A stretch of 64,000 nt of DNA from Pseudoalteromonas luteoviolacea S2607 (GTDB lineage Bacteria; Pseudomonadota; Gammaproteobacteria; Enterobacterales; Alteromonadaceae), in contig NZ_AUXV01000073.1 of NCBI RefSeq assembly GCF_001625575.1, positions 186,001-250,000 of the forward strand, given 5' to 3'. Position 1 is the first letter of the stretch, and the number at the start of each line of letters is the position of its first letter. The notes beneath the pieces were generated by a model. It did not search any database, was not told where the DNA came from, and was given only the letters and a program-made list of their open reading frames with translations. Below, one piece after another: positions 1-9,415 of the stretch. The translations under genes were made by a program, and so were the position numbers.

Positions 1-740
1 TCAGGCTGTGTATTGTTATAGTAGTGGTACTGGAACGCGTAGGGGTTATCTTCACTAAATCCACGTCCTTGACGCAAGTCTTTTGGCTTCGCAGGGTTAT
101 CTCTTAGCTGCTTGTCATGAAAGCAAAAGTTAATTGCATCTAAACGGAAACCATCGACACCTTTGTCTAACCAGAATTTGACGTTATCTAGTACAGCTGC
201 TCTTACTTCAGGATTGTGAAAATTTAAATCGGGCTGCTCTGTTAAGAAGTTATGCAAATAGTATTGGCATCTTCTCGGCTCCCATTGCCACGCAACACCC
301 CCGAATATGGATAGCCAGTTATTGGGGGGGCTACCATCCGGTTTAGCATCAGCCCATACATACCAATCTGCTTTTGCATTGTGTTTGTCTGTGCGGCTTT
401 CAATAAACCAAGGGTGTTCATTAGACGTATGACTTAGCACTTGATCTATAATGATCTTAATATCGCGCTGGTGTGCTTGCTCTATAAGCCTGTCAAAATC
501 TCCAATACTACCAAACATTGGATCGATATCTCTGTAATCACTGATATCGTACCCAAAGTCTTTCATTGGTGATTTAAAAAAAGGTGAGATCCATACCGCG
601 TCGACGCCTAAAGACTTGATGTAGTCTAAGCGGTTTATGATGCCATTAAGGTCACCAATACCATCACCTGTGGTGTCTTGAAAACTACGTGGGTAAATCT
701 GATAAATTACCGCACCTTTCCACCATTCATTTTGAGCCAT
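1..740 (-). CDS. GH13 alpha-glucosidase / oligo-1,6-glucosidase (3' end cut by window edge)
   Basis: Hydrolyses short alpha-glucans to glucose, probably in the cytoplasm because no signal peptide is visible. The first 246 residues are present and run off the left edge. They begin MAQNEWWKGAVIYQIYPRSF, the typical GH13 N-terminus, then show the region-I-like IIIDQVLSHTS (about 97-106) and DGFRLDAINF (196-205), where D201 is the expected nucleophile. The acid/base Glu and third Asp lie outside the window. An SD-like GGAG lies about 10 nt before the ATG. The gene is divergent from the TonB receptor, with a perfect LacI-type palindrome 121 bp upstream, which places it in the maltodextrin regulon. 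Alpha-1,4 versus alpha-1,6 specificity cannot be told from this part. Confidence 0.93.
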   Translation of the reverse strand, partial: MAQNEWWKGAVIYQIYPRSFQDTTGDGIGDLNGIINRLDYIKSLGVDAVWISPFFKSPMKDFGYDISDYRDIDPMFGSIGDFDRLIEQAHQRDIKIIIDQVLSHTSNEHPWFIESRTDKHNAKADWYVWADAKPDGSPPNNWLSIFGGVAWQWEPRRCQYYLHNFLTEQPDLNFHNPEVRAAVLDNVKFWLDKGVDGFRLDAINFCFHDKQLRDNPAKPKDLRQGRGFSEDNPYAFQYHYYNNTQP

Positions 741-860
741 GCACTATTCTCCAGCTTTGTGCAGTGATTTCACTTTCTCAATTACTTTTGAGAGCAACGT
801 GAATCGGGTCATTAACATTGTCGAAAAGCATACGGCATGCTCGCATATGAGTAAAAAAAC

Positions 861-874
861 TGCATACGTATGCA
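861..874. promoter_or_regulatory. LacI-family operator candidate (perfect 14-bp palindrome)
   Basis: TGCATACGTATGCA is a perfect palindrome with the central CG dyad typical of LacI-family operators. It lies upstream of the GH13 alpha-glucosidase (start at 740). Two one-mismatch copies precede the TonB receptor and the amylase operon. Confidence 0.75.
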
Positions 875-1219
875 TCAAAATTACTTCATTTTTTTACCAA
901 AAGAGTATCGTGGTGAGGTTTACATATATAACTTTACCAATTTATAGTGGGAGATTATAAAGTGCAGTGCTTTTATGGGATAAACAACCAAATATTGGTA
1001 ATACCAATTTCCATTCGGTGTTCACCAACTTATATTTCTGTAAGAATCCTGTCATATTTAATCAGCGAGAAGCTGATTGGTTACATGAATGTAAAGTAAT
1101 ATTAAATATCTAGAGGTTTTTGTTAAAAGCACCGGAGCTTTAAATAAGAGTATATAAAACAGAAGATTAGAATCTTTTTTTAGACGATGGATTGTATGGA
1201 ATTACCGCTCAATCATTTT

Positions 1220-1233
1220 TGAATACGTATGCA
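1220..1233. promoter_or_regulatory. LacI-family operator candidate before TonB receptor
   Basis: TGAATACGTATGCA differs at one position from the perfect palindrome at 861-874 and is identical to the site at 5982-5995. It lies about 150 bp before the TonB receptor ATG. Confidence 0.75.
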
Positions 1234-1383
1234 TAAAGTTGTGAGCAGCCAAGTCACAGCGCTACTATTGCCGGTGACAACAAAATTAACGTCACATGAA
1301 CTTATTTTTGCAGCATTGGTGTCAATGATTGCAATGAATAACAATTGAAGCGACGTATAAAAAGCTAATTGGGATAAAACAAT

Positions 1384-4242
1384 ATGTCTACGTTCAAACC
1401 AAGCTTATTAACAGCTGCATTAATTGCTGCTGGTGTAAGTCACTCTGTAAGTGCGCAAGAGCAAGAAACAGCAAAGAAGAATGAAGAAGTTGAAGTAATC
1501 GAAGTGCGTGGCATAAGCCGCAGTATCATTGCTTCAATCGATAAAAAACGATTTGGCGATACCGTATCAGAAGTGGTTGATGCGGGTGACCTAGCTTCTT
1601 TACCAGATATATCAATTGCAGACGCACTGAGCCGTTTACCGGGTGTCACAGCTGTGAGAGACAGCGGTCAATCATCTCAGCTAAATATTCGTGGTATGAA
1701 CGGAGATTTCATTCAAACAACATTAAACGGCCGTGAGCAAGCCAGTACGAGTGGATACTCTGCGGGTAGCCGTTGGATCTCTTTTGATCAATACCCATCA
1801 GAACTGATCACGCAGGCAGCTGTTTATAAATCGCCTAAAGCCTCTTTAGTAGAAGGCGGCGTTGCGGGCTCCGTTGAACTCAAAACAGCGAACCCACTAG
1901 ATGCAGATAAGACACATAACTTTAATGCAAGCGCAAGATTTTCGCATAATGACGCGGCATCAGACATCGACGCAGACGCAAACGGAGAACGTTTAAGCTT
2001 TTCTTACCAAGGCAAGTTTCTAGATGAAACATTAGGTTTTGGTATTGGTGCAGCATTCCTAAATCAGCCAAATAGTTCGGTAGAGTTCTCAGCCCACTCT
2101 CCTGAAGGTACACGTGATATCGATGGTGATGGTGAAGCGAATGAGCGTTCATTTAACGGTTATCAGTACAGAAACTCAGTGGGTACTGATGAGCGTTTAG
2201 GTTTGATGAGTACTTTAGTCTATCAGCCAACTGATAATCTTAAGGTTCAGTTCGACTACTTCCACTCTACATTTGATTCAGAAGACCGCAAAAACGGTTT
2301 GAACTTAGAAGGCTTATCGCGTTCTAGCGATTTATATGACCTGAGAAATGCCAAACTTGATAATGGCTTTTTGGTTGCGGGTGATGTTTACATAACAGAC
2401 ACAAATGGCCCTTGGGTAGAGATGCGTTCTGAAGACCAATCAACTGAGTCTACAACGGATAGCTTTGGTTTGAACTTAGATTACTCTACTGATAAGTGGG
2501 AAATCAGCTTCGACCTTGCTCACAGTGAAGGTGAAAAAACGCGCCGCGATATGATTGCGTCTATGCATGCCTATGAATTTGGTACGGCAACGTTAGAAGA
2601 CGGGACTGTAGTAGAAACTTGGCAGGAGCTAAGCAACCAATACTTTGGTTTTGAACATCAGTCGACAGATGCTGCAAAATTGGTATTAGGTCATGACTAT
2701 ACGGACCTTGCTCATATGCGCTTGGGTGACTGGGAACAATTCCCTCATAAGTACACTGATAAAATCGATAGCGCGAAATTAGACTTTAAATACCATATTG
2801 AACACGACATTATTTCGTCGGTTGAAGTGGGTGTACGTTGGTCTAAACGTGAGTTTACAGATCAGCGTTCAACGTTCCGCTGGGGGGCTCGTGAAGGACA
2901 AAATGGCTATCGTTTACCAAATGGTGAGATAGTTACAAACAAAAACTGTGAGTTTAACCACCAAAATCACGCGTGCGTTCCACATGATTTAACTGGCTTT
3001 GTCACTGTTAAAAACGGTGGTGGCTTTGATTACTTCGACCTAGACATGATAGGTATTGCTAACTCTGTATTTGGTGCTGGAAACTATGAAGGGCAACAAA
3101 CTTGGGAGCATAACTGGACGCTAGTAGAAAGTGGTGCAGTTAAAGAGGAAGTTACAGCGGCTTACGTTATGGCTAACATTGATACTGAGATTGGTAATAT
3201 TCCAGTATCTGGTAACTTTGGTGTACGCGCGGTACGTACCGATACTAAGTCTATTGGTATTCAGCAAATCCAAGGTGATGAAGTCGGTGACTCAATTACC
3301 GATGATAATGGTGTAACTCGCACAGATTATCGCCATGTAAACTATGGCCCTGAATATACAGATATCTTGCCATCACTAAACCTTAATTTCCGCATTACCG
3401 AGCAAGATCAAATCCGTTTTGCTGCTGCAAAAGTAATGGGACGACCTCCTGTGAATCAATTACGTGGTGGTGCGGGTTCATGGGCGGATACTGCTAACGA
3501 TGGTGTAAGCCGAAGATACAACGTTTGGTCTAAAGGTAATCCAAACCTGGATCCATTTAGAGCAAATCAAATGGATTTATCTTACGAGCATTACTTCGAA
3601 GATGGCGGTGCATTTGTCGCAGCGCTATTTTGGAAGAATATCGAGTCATTGATTGAAGATGTAACGTATTTTGAAGGTGAAATAGATTGGTCTTCGATTG
3701 GTCTAGAAGTACCAGAAGGGTTCGTACCTGGGCAATATCAGACGACGCGTAATAACGACAAAGGCGGTTATATTCGTGGTCTTGAGCTAGCGTACACAAC
3801 GCTGTTTGATAACTTGCCGGGTGTATTCTCTGGTTTAGGTCTAAACGCTAACTACTCTTACACAGAGAGTGAAACAACCATTGATGGTGGTAGCAACTTC
3901 CCAGATCTGCAATTAGATTTGCCTGGTCTGTCTAAGCATGTGTGGAGTACGACAATATTCTGGAATATTGATAAGTTCACAACGCATTTAAATATTCGTT
4001 ACCGTGACGAGTACACGTACTTAGGTGCGACACCAGGTGGCACAACGCCTACCACGGCTGATGAGTACACAGTTGTTGACTGGCAAGCAACGTATGACTT
4101 TGACAACGGAATACAAACTGTATTCCAGATCAACAACTTGACAGATGAACCTAATACTTCAAACCTAGGTAGTTCACTAAGAACAGGTGAAGATAAAGTA
4201 TTTGGTCGTCAATACTTCTTAGGCTTTAACTACAGCTTTTAA
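1384..4242 (+). CDS. TonB-dependent outer-membrane receptor (maltodextrin type)
   Basis: Energised uptake of a ligand, probably maltodextrins, across the outer membrane. The 952 residues begin with a signal peptide (basic start, hydrophobic core, VSAQ near residue 25). A TonB-box-like stretch follows (EVEVIEVRGI, about 36-45), then the plug (about 55-165, with LPDISIADALSRLPGV and LNIRGMNGD). A large beta-barrel ends in aromatic FNYSF. Length and plug sequence fit the TonB receptors of Xanthomonas/Caulobacter/Alteromonadales sugar loci. The context (alpha-glucosidase, amylase, glucoamylase, sugar MFS, shared operator) points to alpha-glucan rather than iron. The ligand is inferred from context only. 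No strong ribosome-binding site is visible before the ATG. Confidence 0.95.
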   Translation: MSTFKPSLLTAALIAAGVSHSVSAQEQETAKKNEEVEVIEVRGISRSIIASIDKKRFGDTVSEVVDAGDLASLPDISIADALSRLPGVTAVRDSGQSSQLNIRGMNGDFIQTTLNGREQASTSGYSAGSRWISFDQYPSELITQAAVYKSPKASLVEGGVAGSVELKTANPLDADKTHNFNASARFSHNDAASDIDADANGERLSFSYQGKFLDETLGFGIGAAFLNQPNSSVEFSAHSPEGTRDIDGDGEANERSFNGYQYRNSVGTDERLGLMSTLVYQPTDNLKVQFDYFHSTFDSEDRKNGLNLEGLSRSSDLYDLRNAKLDNGFLVAGDVYITDTNGPWVEMRSEDQSTESTTDSFGLNLDYSTDKWEISFDLAHSEGEKTRRDMIASMHAYEFGTATLEDGTVVETWQELSNQYFGFEHQSTDAAKLVLGHDYTDLAHMRLGDWEQFPHKYTDKIDSAKLDFKYHIEHDIISSVEVGVRWSKREFTDQRSTFRWGAREGQNGYRLPNGEIVTNKNCEFNHQNHACVPHDLTGFVTVKNGGGFDYFDLDMIGIANSVFGAGNYEGQQTWEHNWTLVESGAVKEEVTAAYVMANIDTEIGNIPVSGNFGVRAVRTDTKSIGIQQIQGDEVGDSITDDNGVTRTDYRHVNYGPEYTDILPSLNLNFRITEQDQIRFAAAKVMGRPPVNQLRGGAGSWADTANDGVSRRYNVWSKGNPNLDPFRANQMDLSYEHYFEDGGAFVAALFWKNIESLIEDVTYFEGEIDWSSIGLEVPEGFVPGQYQTTRNNDKGGYIRGLELAYTTLFDNLPGVFSGLGLNANYSYTESETTIDGGSNFPDLQLDLPGLSKHVWSTTIFWNIDKFTTHLNIRYRDEYTYLGATPGGTTPTTADEYTVVDWQATYDFDNGIQTVFQINNLTDEPNTSNLGSSLRTGEDKVFGRQYFLGFNYSF

Positions 4243-4269
4243 TTAGCAAAGTTAGTCACTTGAAATATA

Positions 4270-4304
4270 AGCCACCAGAACGTATGTTTTGGTGGCTTTG
4301 TTTT
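4270..4304 (+). terminator. Rho-independent terminator after TonB receptor
   Basis: A 12-bp stem with one G-U pair (4270-4281 with 4286-4297, 4-nt loop GTAT) is followed by TTGTTTT. It ends 39 bp before the halogenase start, so halogenase expression needs read-through or a promoter inside this short gap. Confidence 0.9.
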
Positions 4305-4342
4305 ATAAATCGTTAACTAGATGGTGTATCAGGGGGAAGGCA

Positions 4343-5845
4343 ATGAGTAGCAGAAAAATTGTCATACTAGGTGGAGGAACTGCTGGTTGGATGGCGGCAA
4401 ACCTTATTGCAAAAAGTTGGTGCGATAAGGATATCCATGTTGGTGTGGTAGAGTCACCTGATATCGGAATAATAGGAGTAGGGGAAGGATCAACCCCTCA
4501 ATTTAAAGCTTTTATGGACTTTATTGAGGTGCCAGAATCTCAGTGGATGCCTAAGTGTAACGCCACTTACAAAAACGGAATTCGTTTTGTGAACTGGTCA
4601 ACAAGGCCAGGGTTTGAGCAGTATTTTCACCCGTTTCCAGCGCAGCCTGACGATTACTCAGCGCCAGCGTTTTTCCATAACAGTTTTGTTCGTCGAAAAG
4701 GGATCGATCTCGAAGGACACCCCGATCCATTTTTCTTATCAACTTATTTAGCTGAGCATGCCAAAGCTCCCATTGCAGCTGAAAGTTTTCCCTTTGAAAT
4801 CAACTATGGATATCATTTTGATTCCGGCAAATTAGGCCAATTACTCGCAGAGAAAGCGAGTGAGTTTGGTGTTGAGCACATTCAGGCACGTGTAACGGAT
4901 GTGCGTAAAAACACTGATGGCACTATTGCAGCATTAGTCTGTGAAGAAGGCCAAGAAATCTGCGGTGATATCTTCATTGATTGCTCGGGGTTTTCTGGCT
5001 TGTTGATGCAGCAGCATATGCAAGTTGGATTCGAATCATTTGAAAATAACTTATTTAACGACAGCGCCGTTGTGCTTGCTACCGAGCAGGGTAACGTCAT
5101 TGCATCTGAAACCACTTCTGTGGCTAGAAAGTTTGGCTGGAGTTGGCATATTCCACTCACCAATCGGATAGGAAATGGCTATGTATACAGCTCCATATAT
5201 TGTGATAAAGACCAAGCTGAGACAGAGTTAAGGGCTGCACTTGGCATGCTAGATAGCGAGATAGAAGCTCGACACCTCAGCATGAAAGTGGGCCAAGTAA
5301 AAGAACACTGGCATAAAAACTGTGTGGCAATCGGTTTGTCTCAAGGTTTTATTGAACCCCTTGAAGCGACGGCACTACATATAGTGCAAGAAACCGTTCA
5401 GTCGTTTATAGAGTGTTATCAAGACGGCGAATTTACCTGCAAAGAGCAGGGCAAACACAATCAAATGATGGCACAACGATATCAGGCGATTCGCGATTAT
5501 ATTGTCGCCCATTACCGTGTGAATAGCCGTACAGATACAAACTATTGGCGAGATAACGCCAATAACAATCAAATATCAAAATCTCTGTTCGACGTTTTGA
5601 ATGCTTGGGTGCAAGGTAAGAATTTATCTGACGAGTTGGATAGGCAAAATATTGATAAGTACTACCCTTCAGTCAGCTGGCATTGCCTCCTAGCTGGGTA
5701 TGGTATTTACCCTGAGCAGCACCAACTCGTAGCTGGTAATCAAAATGCCAATGTACATGATGTCAGTAAAATTCGTGAGTATATTAGACGGTGCGGTTTA
5801 AACTTTTCAGATCATAAAGCGCAGCTAGCTCGCTTTTCTAGTTAA
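4343..5845 (+). CDS. Flavin-dependent tryptophan halogenase family protein
   Basis: FADH2-dependent halogenase fold (Trp_halogenase family), 500 residues, no signal peptide. The FAD-binding GGGTAGW is at residues 10-16. K77 in NATYKNGIRFVNW matches the catalytic lysine of PrnA/RebH. GWSWHIP at 265-271 is the diagnostic WxWxIP motif, and GFIEPLEATALH is the usual C-terminal signature. I chose the ATG at 4343 because AGGGGGAAGG stands just upstream and the family starts here; an upstream in-frame ATG at 4289 lies inside the terminator hairpin. Such genes recur beside TonB receptors in sugar loci. Some relatives (BrvH type) halogenate indole, but the natural substrate of this subgroup is not established. 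A separate flavin reductase would have to be encoded elsewhere. Confidence 0.92.
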   Translation: MSSRKIVILGGGTAGWMAANLIAKSWCDKDIHVGVVESPDIGIIGVGEGSTPQFKAFMDFIEVPESQWMPKCNATYKNGIRFVNWSTRPGFEQYFHPFPAQPDDYSAPAFFHNSFVRRKGIDLEGHPDPFFLSTYLAEHAKAPIAAESFPFEINYGYHFDSGKLGQLLAEKASEFGVEHIQARVTDVRKNTDGTIAALVCEEGQEICGDIFIDCSGFSGLLMQQHMQVGFESFENNLFNDSAVVLATEQGNVIASETTSVARKFGWSWHIPLTNRIGNGYVYSSIYCDKDQAETELRAALGMLDSEIEARHLSMKVGQVKEHWHKNCVAIGLSQGFIEPLEATALHIVQETVQSFIECYQDGEFTCKEQGKHNQMMAQRYQAIRDYIVAHYRVNSRTDTNYWRDNANNNQISKSLFDVLNAWVQGKNLSDELDRQNIDKYYPSVSWHCLLAGYGIYPEQHQLVAGNQNANVHDVSKIREYIRRCGLNFSDHKAQLARFSS

Positions 5846-5922
5846 CGGCCTAAATGACTGGTTAGCTTTGAGCAAAAGCGCGAGCATTTGTCGAATATAC
5901 TATTTTCTGTTGTATTTCACTT

Positions 5923-5954
5923 CGCGAAGTATTTAACATACTTCGCGTTTCTGT
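5923..5954 (+). terminator. Hairpin terminator after halogenase
   Basis: CGCGAAGTAT (5923-5932) pairs perfectly with ATACTTCGCG (5938-5947) around TTAAC and is followed by TTTCTGT. The T-tract is short, so termination strength is uncertain. Confidence 0.7.
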
Positions 5955-5981
5955 ATATGAATAACAAATTAATCATCACCT

Positions 5982-5995
5982 TGAATACGTATGCA
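5982..5995. promoter_or_regulatory. LacI-family operator candidate before amylase operon
   Basis: TGAATACGTATGCA is identical to the site at 1220-1233. It lies 65 bp before the GH13 lipoprotein start, a good position for repression of the amylase-transporter-glucoamylase operon. Confidence 0.75.
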
Positions 5996-6059
5996 AGTGG
6001 TTCAACAGTAGGCTACAAGTCAGTAGACTCAATTAAAATACCAAGATGACAACAATATA

Positions 6060-7901
6060 ATGACAATAAAACCATTAGTGCTTGCGCTAAGTCTTATTTC
6101 AGGAGGCGCGATTTTGACTGCTTGTCAGACGGCCCAATCCCCTGAAGAGACTGTTCAGGCAAAACAGCAACAAGAACAAAAGCCAGTGGTATATCAGGTG
6201 TTTACACGACTATTTGGCAATACAAATAGTAATAACATACCTTGGGGTACAAAAGAGCAAAATGGTGTCGGCAAGTTTGCTGATTTTACCCCGACAGCCC
6301 TCGCAGAAATTAAAGCGATGGGTGTAAGCCACATGTGGTACACGGGTGTTTTGCACCACGCACTTGTGGCGGATTACAGCCAGTATGGCATTGGTATTGA
6401 TGACCCTGATGTCGTCAAAGGCCGTGCAGGCTCTCCCTATGCAATTAAAGACTATTACAATGTGAACCCCGACCTTGCGAATAACCCCGCGAATCGTCTA
6501 AGTGAGTTTGAAGCATTGATTGAGCGTACGCACCTAGCGGGTATGAAAGTGGTTATTGATATTGTGCCGAACCATGTGGCGAGAAATTATCAATCACTCA
6601 ACGCGCCAGCAGGAGTTAGTGACTTTGGTGCAAATGATGATACCAATGCCACTTACGCGCGCGACAATAACTTTTACTACGTAAGCGGGCAAGACTTCAA
6701 AGTCCCAGTCTCTGAGGACTATCAAGTGCTAGGCGGTCAATCACATCACTTGGCTGATGGCGAATTTATCGAATCGCCTGCTAAATGGACTGGGAATGGC
6801 GCTCGGGCTGCTCAGCCACATATTCATGATTGGTACGAAACCGTCAAAGTAAACTATGGGGTTCGCCCTGATGGTAGCTACGACTTTCCGACACTGCCTG
6901 CCGATATGGCTGAACAAGATTACAAAGCGCACTACGCGTTTTGGCAAGACAAGCATTTACCTGATAGCTGGTATAAGTTCAGAGACATCACGTTATATTG
7001 GTTAGATAAAGGCGTAGATGGATTCCGCTACGATATGGCCGAGATGGTGCCTGTGGAATTTTGGAGCTTTTTGAATTCCTCAATAAAAATGAGGAATCCA
7101 GAGGCTTTCATACTCGCTGAAGTGTATAACCCAACTTTGTATCGTGCCTACATTCATCAAGGAAAAATGGACTTTTTGTATGACAAAGTTGGTTTCTATG
7201 ACAGCTTGAAACTTTTGATGCAAGGTAAAGGCAATGCACAGGCCGTTATGCAAGCGCACCACAGCGTGTCTGACATCGCTCCTCATATGTTGCACTTTTT
7301 AGAAAATCATGACGAGCAACGTATCGCCAGCCCTGAATTTGCGGGGAGCGCAGAAAAAGGCAAGCCAGCGATGGTTGTGAGTCACTTGATAAGCTCTTCG
7401 CCAACAATGCTGTATTTCGGTCAGTCTGTAGGTGAAGATGGTTCTGAAATGGCCGGGTTTGGCAAACCGAGTCGCACCAGTATTTTTGATTACGTTGGTG
7501 TTCCGGCGCACCAAGCTTGGATGAACAACGGTAAGTTTGATGGTGGGCAACTTACAGCACAGCAAAAGCAACTCCGTGCCTACTATAAAAAGCTTATGAG
7601 TCTGAGCTTCCTGCCAGCAATTATCGAAGGCGAACTCATTGACGTTGCCGTTAAGGGAGCGAACGGCACAGAAACGAACAGCGTTATGGCGTTTGCTAGA
7701 GCGAATAGTGCCCAACGCGTTGTGATTGCAAGTAACTTTGATGCCGAGCAATCGCAAGTCGTGACGCTTTCGCTTCCGAAGCATTGGCAGGGGAAAGTAA
7801 CAGACTTATTAGAGTCTCATCCGACACTGCAAATAGAAAACAACCAACTTGTTATTACATTGGCGCCGCTTGCCAGTGTTGTTTATAAGCTAGAGAGCTG
7901 A
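6060..7901 (+). CDS. GH13 alpha-amylase-family lipoprotein
   Basis: Cleaves alpha-1,4-glucans outside the cytoplasm. The 613-residue protein has a lipoprotein signal ending in LTAC (Cys22), so it should be anchored in a membrane facing the periplasm or cell surface. GH13 motifs in order: VVIDIVPNHV (region I), DGFRYDMAE with nucleophile D325, AEVY with acid E354, and FLENHDEQR with D418. All catalytic residues are present. First gene of a three-gene operon, with only 2 bp to the transporter. The ribosome-binding site is weak. Endo-amylase and maltogenic activities cannot be told apart from the sequence alone. Confidence 0.92.
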   Translation: MTIKPLVLALSLISGGAILTACQTAQSPEETVQAKQQQEQKPVVYQVFTRLFGNTNSNNIPWGTKEQNGVGKFADFTPTALAEIKAMGVSHMWYTGVLHHALVADYSQYGIGIDDPDVVKGRAGSPYAIKDYYNVNPDLANNPANRLSEFEALIERTHLAGMKVVIDIVPNHVARNYQSLNAPAGVSDFGANDDTNATYARDNNFYYVSGQDFKVPVSEDYQVLGGQSHHLADGEFIESPAKWTGNGARAAQPHIHDWYETVKVNYGVRPDGSYDFPTLPADMAEQDYKAHYAFWQDKHLPDSWYKFRDITLYWLDKGVDGFRYDMAEMVPVEFWSFLNSSIKMRNPEAFILAEVYNPTLYRAYIHQGKMDFLYDKVGFYDSLKLLMQGKGNAQAVMQAHHSVSDIAPHMLHFLENHDEQRIASPEFAGSAEKGKPAMVVSHLISSSPTMLYFGQSVGEDGSEMAGFGKPSRTSIFDYVGVPAHQAWMNNGKFDGGQLTAQQKQLRAYYKKLMSLSFLPAIIEGELIDVAVKGANGTETNSVMAFARANSAQRVVIASNFDAEQSQVVTLSLPKHWQGKVTDLLESHPTLQIENNQLVITLAPLASVVYKLES

Positions 7902-7903
7902 TT

Positions 7904-9391
7904 ATGCAAAAACAAAAACCGCAACTGAGTTTCTGGCAAATTTGGAACATGTGTTTTGGCTTTATGGGCGTCCAGTTTGGGTTTGCCCTGCAAAATGGTA
8001 ATGTGAGCCGCATTTTCCAAACGCTGGGTGCATCAGTGGATGATATTCCTATTCTTTGGGTCGCAGCGCCGCTAACAGGTTTAGTTGTACAGCCTATCAT
8101 TGGTTACTGGAGTGATAGAACGTGGACTGGCCTTGGCCGCCGAAGACCTTTCTTTTTATATGGTGCAATCTTAACGACCTTGTCACTGTTTATCATGCCG
8201 AACTCTCCGACACTTTGGATTGCAGCCGGCATGCTGTGGATAATGGACGCGTCTATTAACGTCACGATGGAACCGTTTAGAGCGCTGGTTGGCGACAACT
8301 TAAATCAAAAGCAGCGTGCGACTGGTTATGCGATGCAGAGCTTCTTCATTGGTATTGGTGCTATCGTGGCGTCCGCTTTGCCTTGGATGATGACCAATTG
8401 GTTTGGGATCAGCAATACAGCGCCTGCCGGAGAGATCCCTGAGTCGGTTAAGTATGCATTTTACTTTGGTGGAGCGATTTTATTCTTGGCTGTTGGCTGG
8501 ACCATTATTAAAACGCGAGAATATACCCCACAGGAATTAGCCGAATTTGAACCTGAGCATTTGAAAGGGGCACCATCTGAACAAAAACAAACTATCAACT
8601 TTGCCAAATTCTCTTTGATTAGCGGTGTGTTGGGTGGTGTTATCTTAGCTGGAGTTACGTTCTTTAAACTTGAAAAAGAGTTGTATCTACTCAGTGGTTT
8701 GCTGTTGTCGTTTTCAGCCATTATTTTGATAGCCGGATACTTGCAAAATAATGCGCGTACCGACGGTGGTTTTTATGAAGTGATATACGATGTATTCACT
8801 ATGCCACAGACAATGAAGCAGCTTGCAGTGGTGCAATTTTTTAGCTGGTTCTCTTTGTTTGCTATGTGGATTTACACTACATCTGCGGTTACTAGCTTTC
8901 ATTATGGCACGACTGATGTTACCTCTAAAGCCTATAACGACGGTGCAGATTGGGTTGGGGTCTTGTTTGCTGCCTACAACGGCTTTGCTGCGATAGCAGC
9001 GCTGTTTATTCCATTTATTGTCAAACGAGTTGGGCTAAAAGGTGCGCATAGTATTAATCTTCTGCTCGGTGCTGGCGCGTTATTGAGTTTTAAATTTATC
9101 GCGGATCCTAGCCTGTTGTGGATCCCCATGGTTGGCATTGGTTTTGCATGGGCCTCTATCTTGTCGTTGCCTTATGCAATGTTAAGTGATGCCTTACCTG
9201 CAAACAAAATGGGCGTATTTATGGGGATATTTAATTTCTTTATCGTAATCCCTCAGCTTCTAGCGGCCAGTGTCCTAGGCCTTATTTTAAGAAACGTTTT
9301 CGAGAATCAACCTATTTATGCATTAGTGATTGGTGGGGTGTCGTTTGTTTTGGCGGCGCTGTCTGTTGCGCGTGTAAAAACGAATACGTAA
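7904..9391 (+). CDS. MFS sugar transporter (GPH/SUC-like, maltose or maltodextrin)
   Basis: Inner-membrane proton- or cation-coupled sugar importer of 495 residues with about 12 hydrophobic segments. The motif SDRTWTGLGRRRPFF after TM2 is characteristic of the sucrose/glycoside (GPH/SUC) group. The gene starts 2 bp after the amylase stop and precedes the glucoamylase, so it most likely imports the glucose or maltose these lipoproteins release. It is part of the operon behind the 5982 operator. Substrate is inferred from neighbours. Confidence 0.9.
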   Translation: MQKQKPQLSFWQIWNMCFGFMGVQFGFALQNGNVSRIFQTLGASVDDIPILWVAAPLTGLVVQPIIGYWSDRTWTGLGRRRPFFLYGAILTTLSLFIMPNSPTLWIAAGMLWIMDASINVTMEPFRALVGDNLNQKQRATGYAMQSFFIGIGAIVASALPWMMTNWFGISNTAPAGEIPESVKYAFYFGGAILFLAVGWTIIKTREYTPQELAEFEPEHLKGAPSEQKQTINFAKFSLISGVLGGVILAGVTFFKLEKELYLLSGLLLSFSAIILIAGYLQNNARTDGGFYEVIYDVFTMPQTMKQLAVVQFFSWFSLFAMWIYTTSAVTSFHYGTTDVTSKAYNDGADWVGVLFAAYNGFAAIAALFIPFIVKRVGLKGAHSINLLLGAGALLSFKFIADPSLLWIPMVGIGFAWASILSLPYAMLSDALPANKMGVFMGIFNFFIVIPQLLAASVLGLILRNVFENQPIYALVIGGVSFVLAALSVARVKTNT

Positions 9392-9415
9392 TAGAGTCAC
9401 CACTAAGGAGAAAAA

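Larger units (their letters stand above)
741..1383. promoter_or_regulatory. Divergent regulatory region between alpha-glucosidase and TonB receptor
   Basis: 643 bp without a credible gene. It contains two LacI-type palindromes (861-874 and 1220-1233), a weaker related sequence at 828-840 (GCATACGGCATGC) and a small hairpin at 1060-1078 (AATCAGC, 5-nt loop, GCTGATT). The rest is AT-rich and must hold both divergent promoters. I could not place -35/-10 pairs with confidence. Confidence 0.7.

Noticed and set aside
828..840. GCATACGGCATGC as a fourth LacI-type operator
   Set aside because: It lacks the CGTA centre of the other sites, so the match is only partial.
739..960. 73-codon plus-strand open frame upstream of the TonB receptor
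   Set aside because: It has no ribosome-binding site, lies in the divergent regulatory region, overlaps the operator and shows no protein-like pattern.
7299..7784. 161-codon minus-strand frame inside the amylase gene
   Set aside because: Antisense shadow of a clearly conserved GH13 gene, with Cys/Arg/His-rich composition and no motif.
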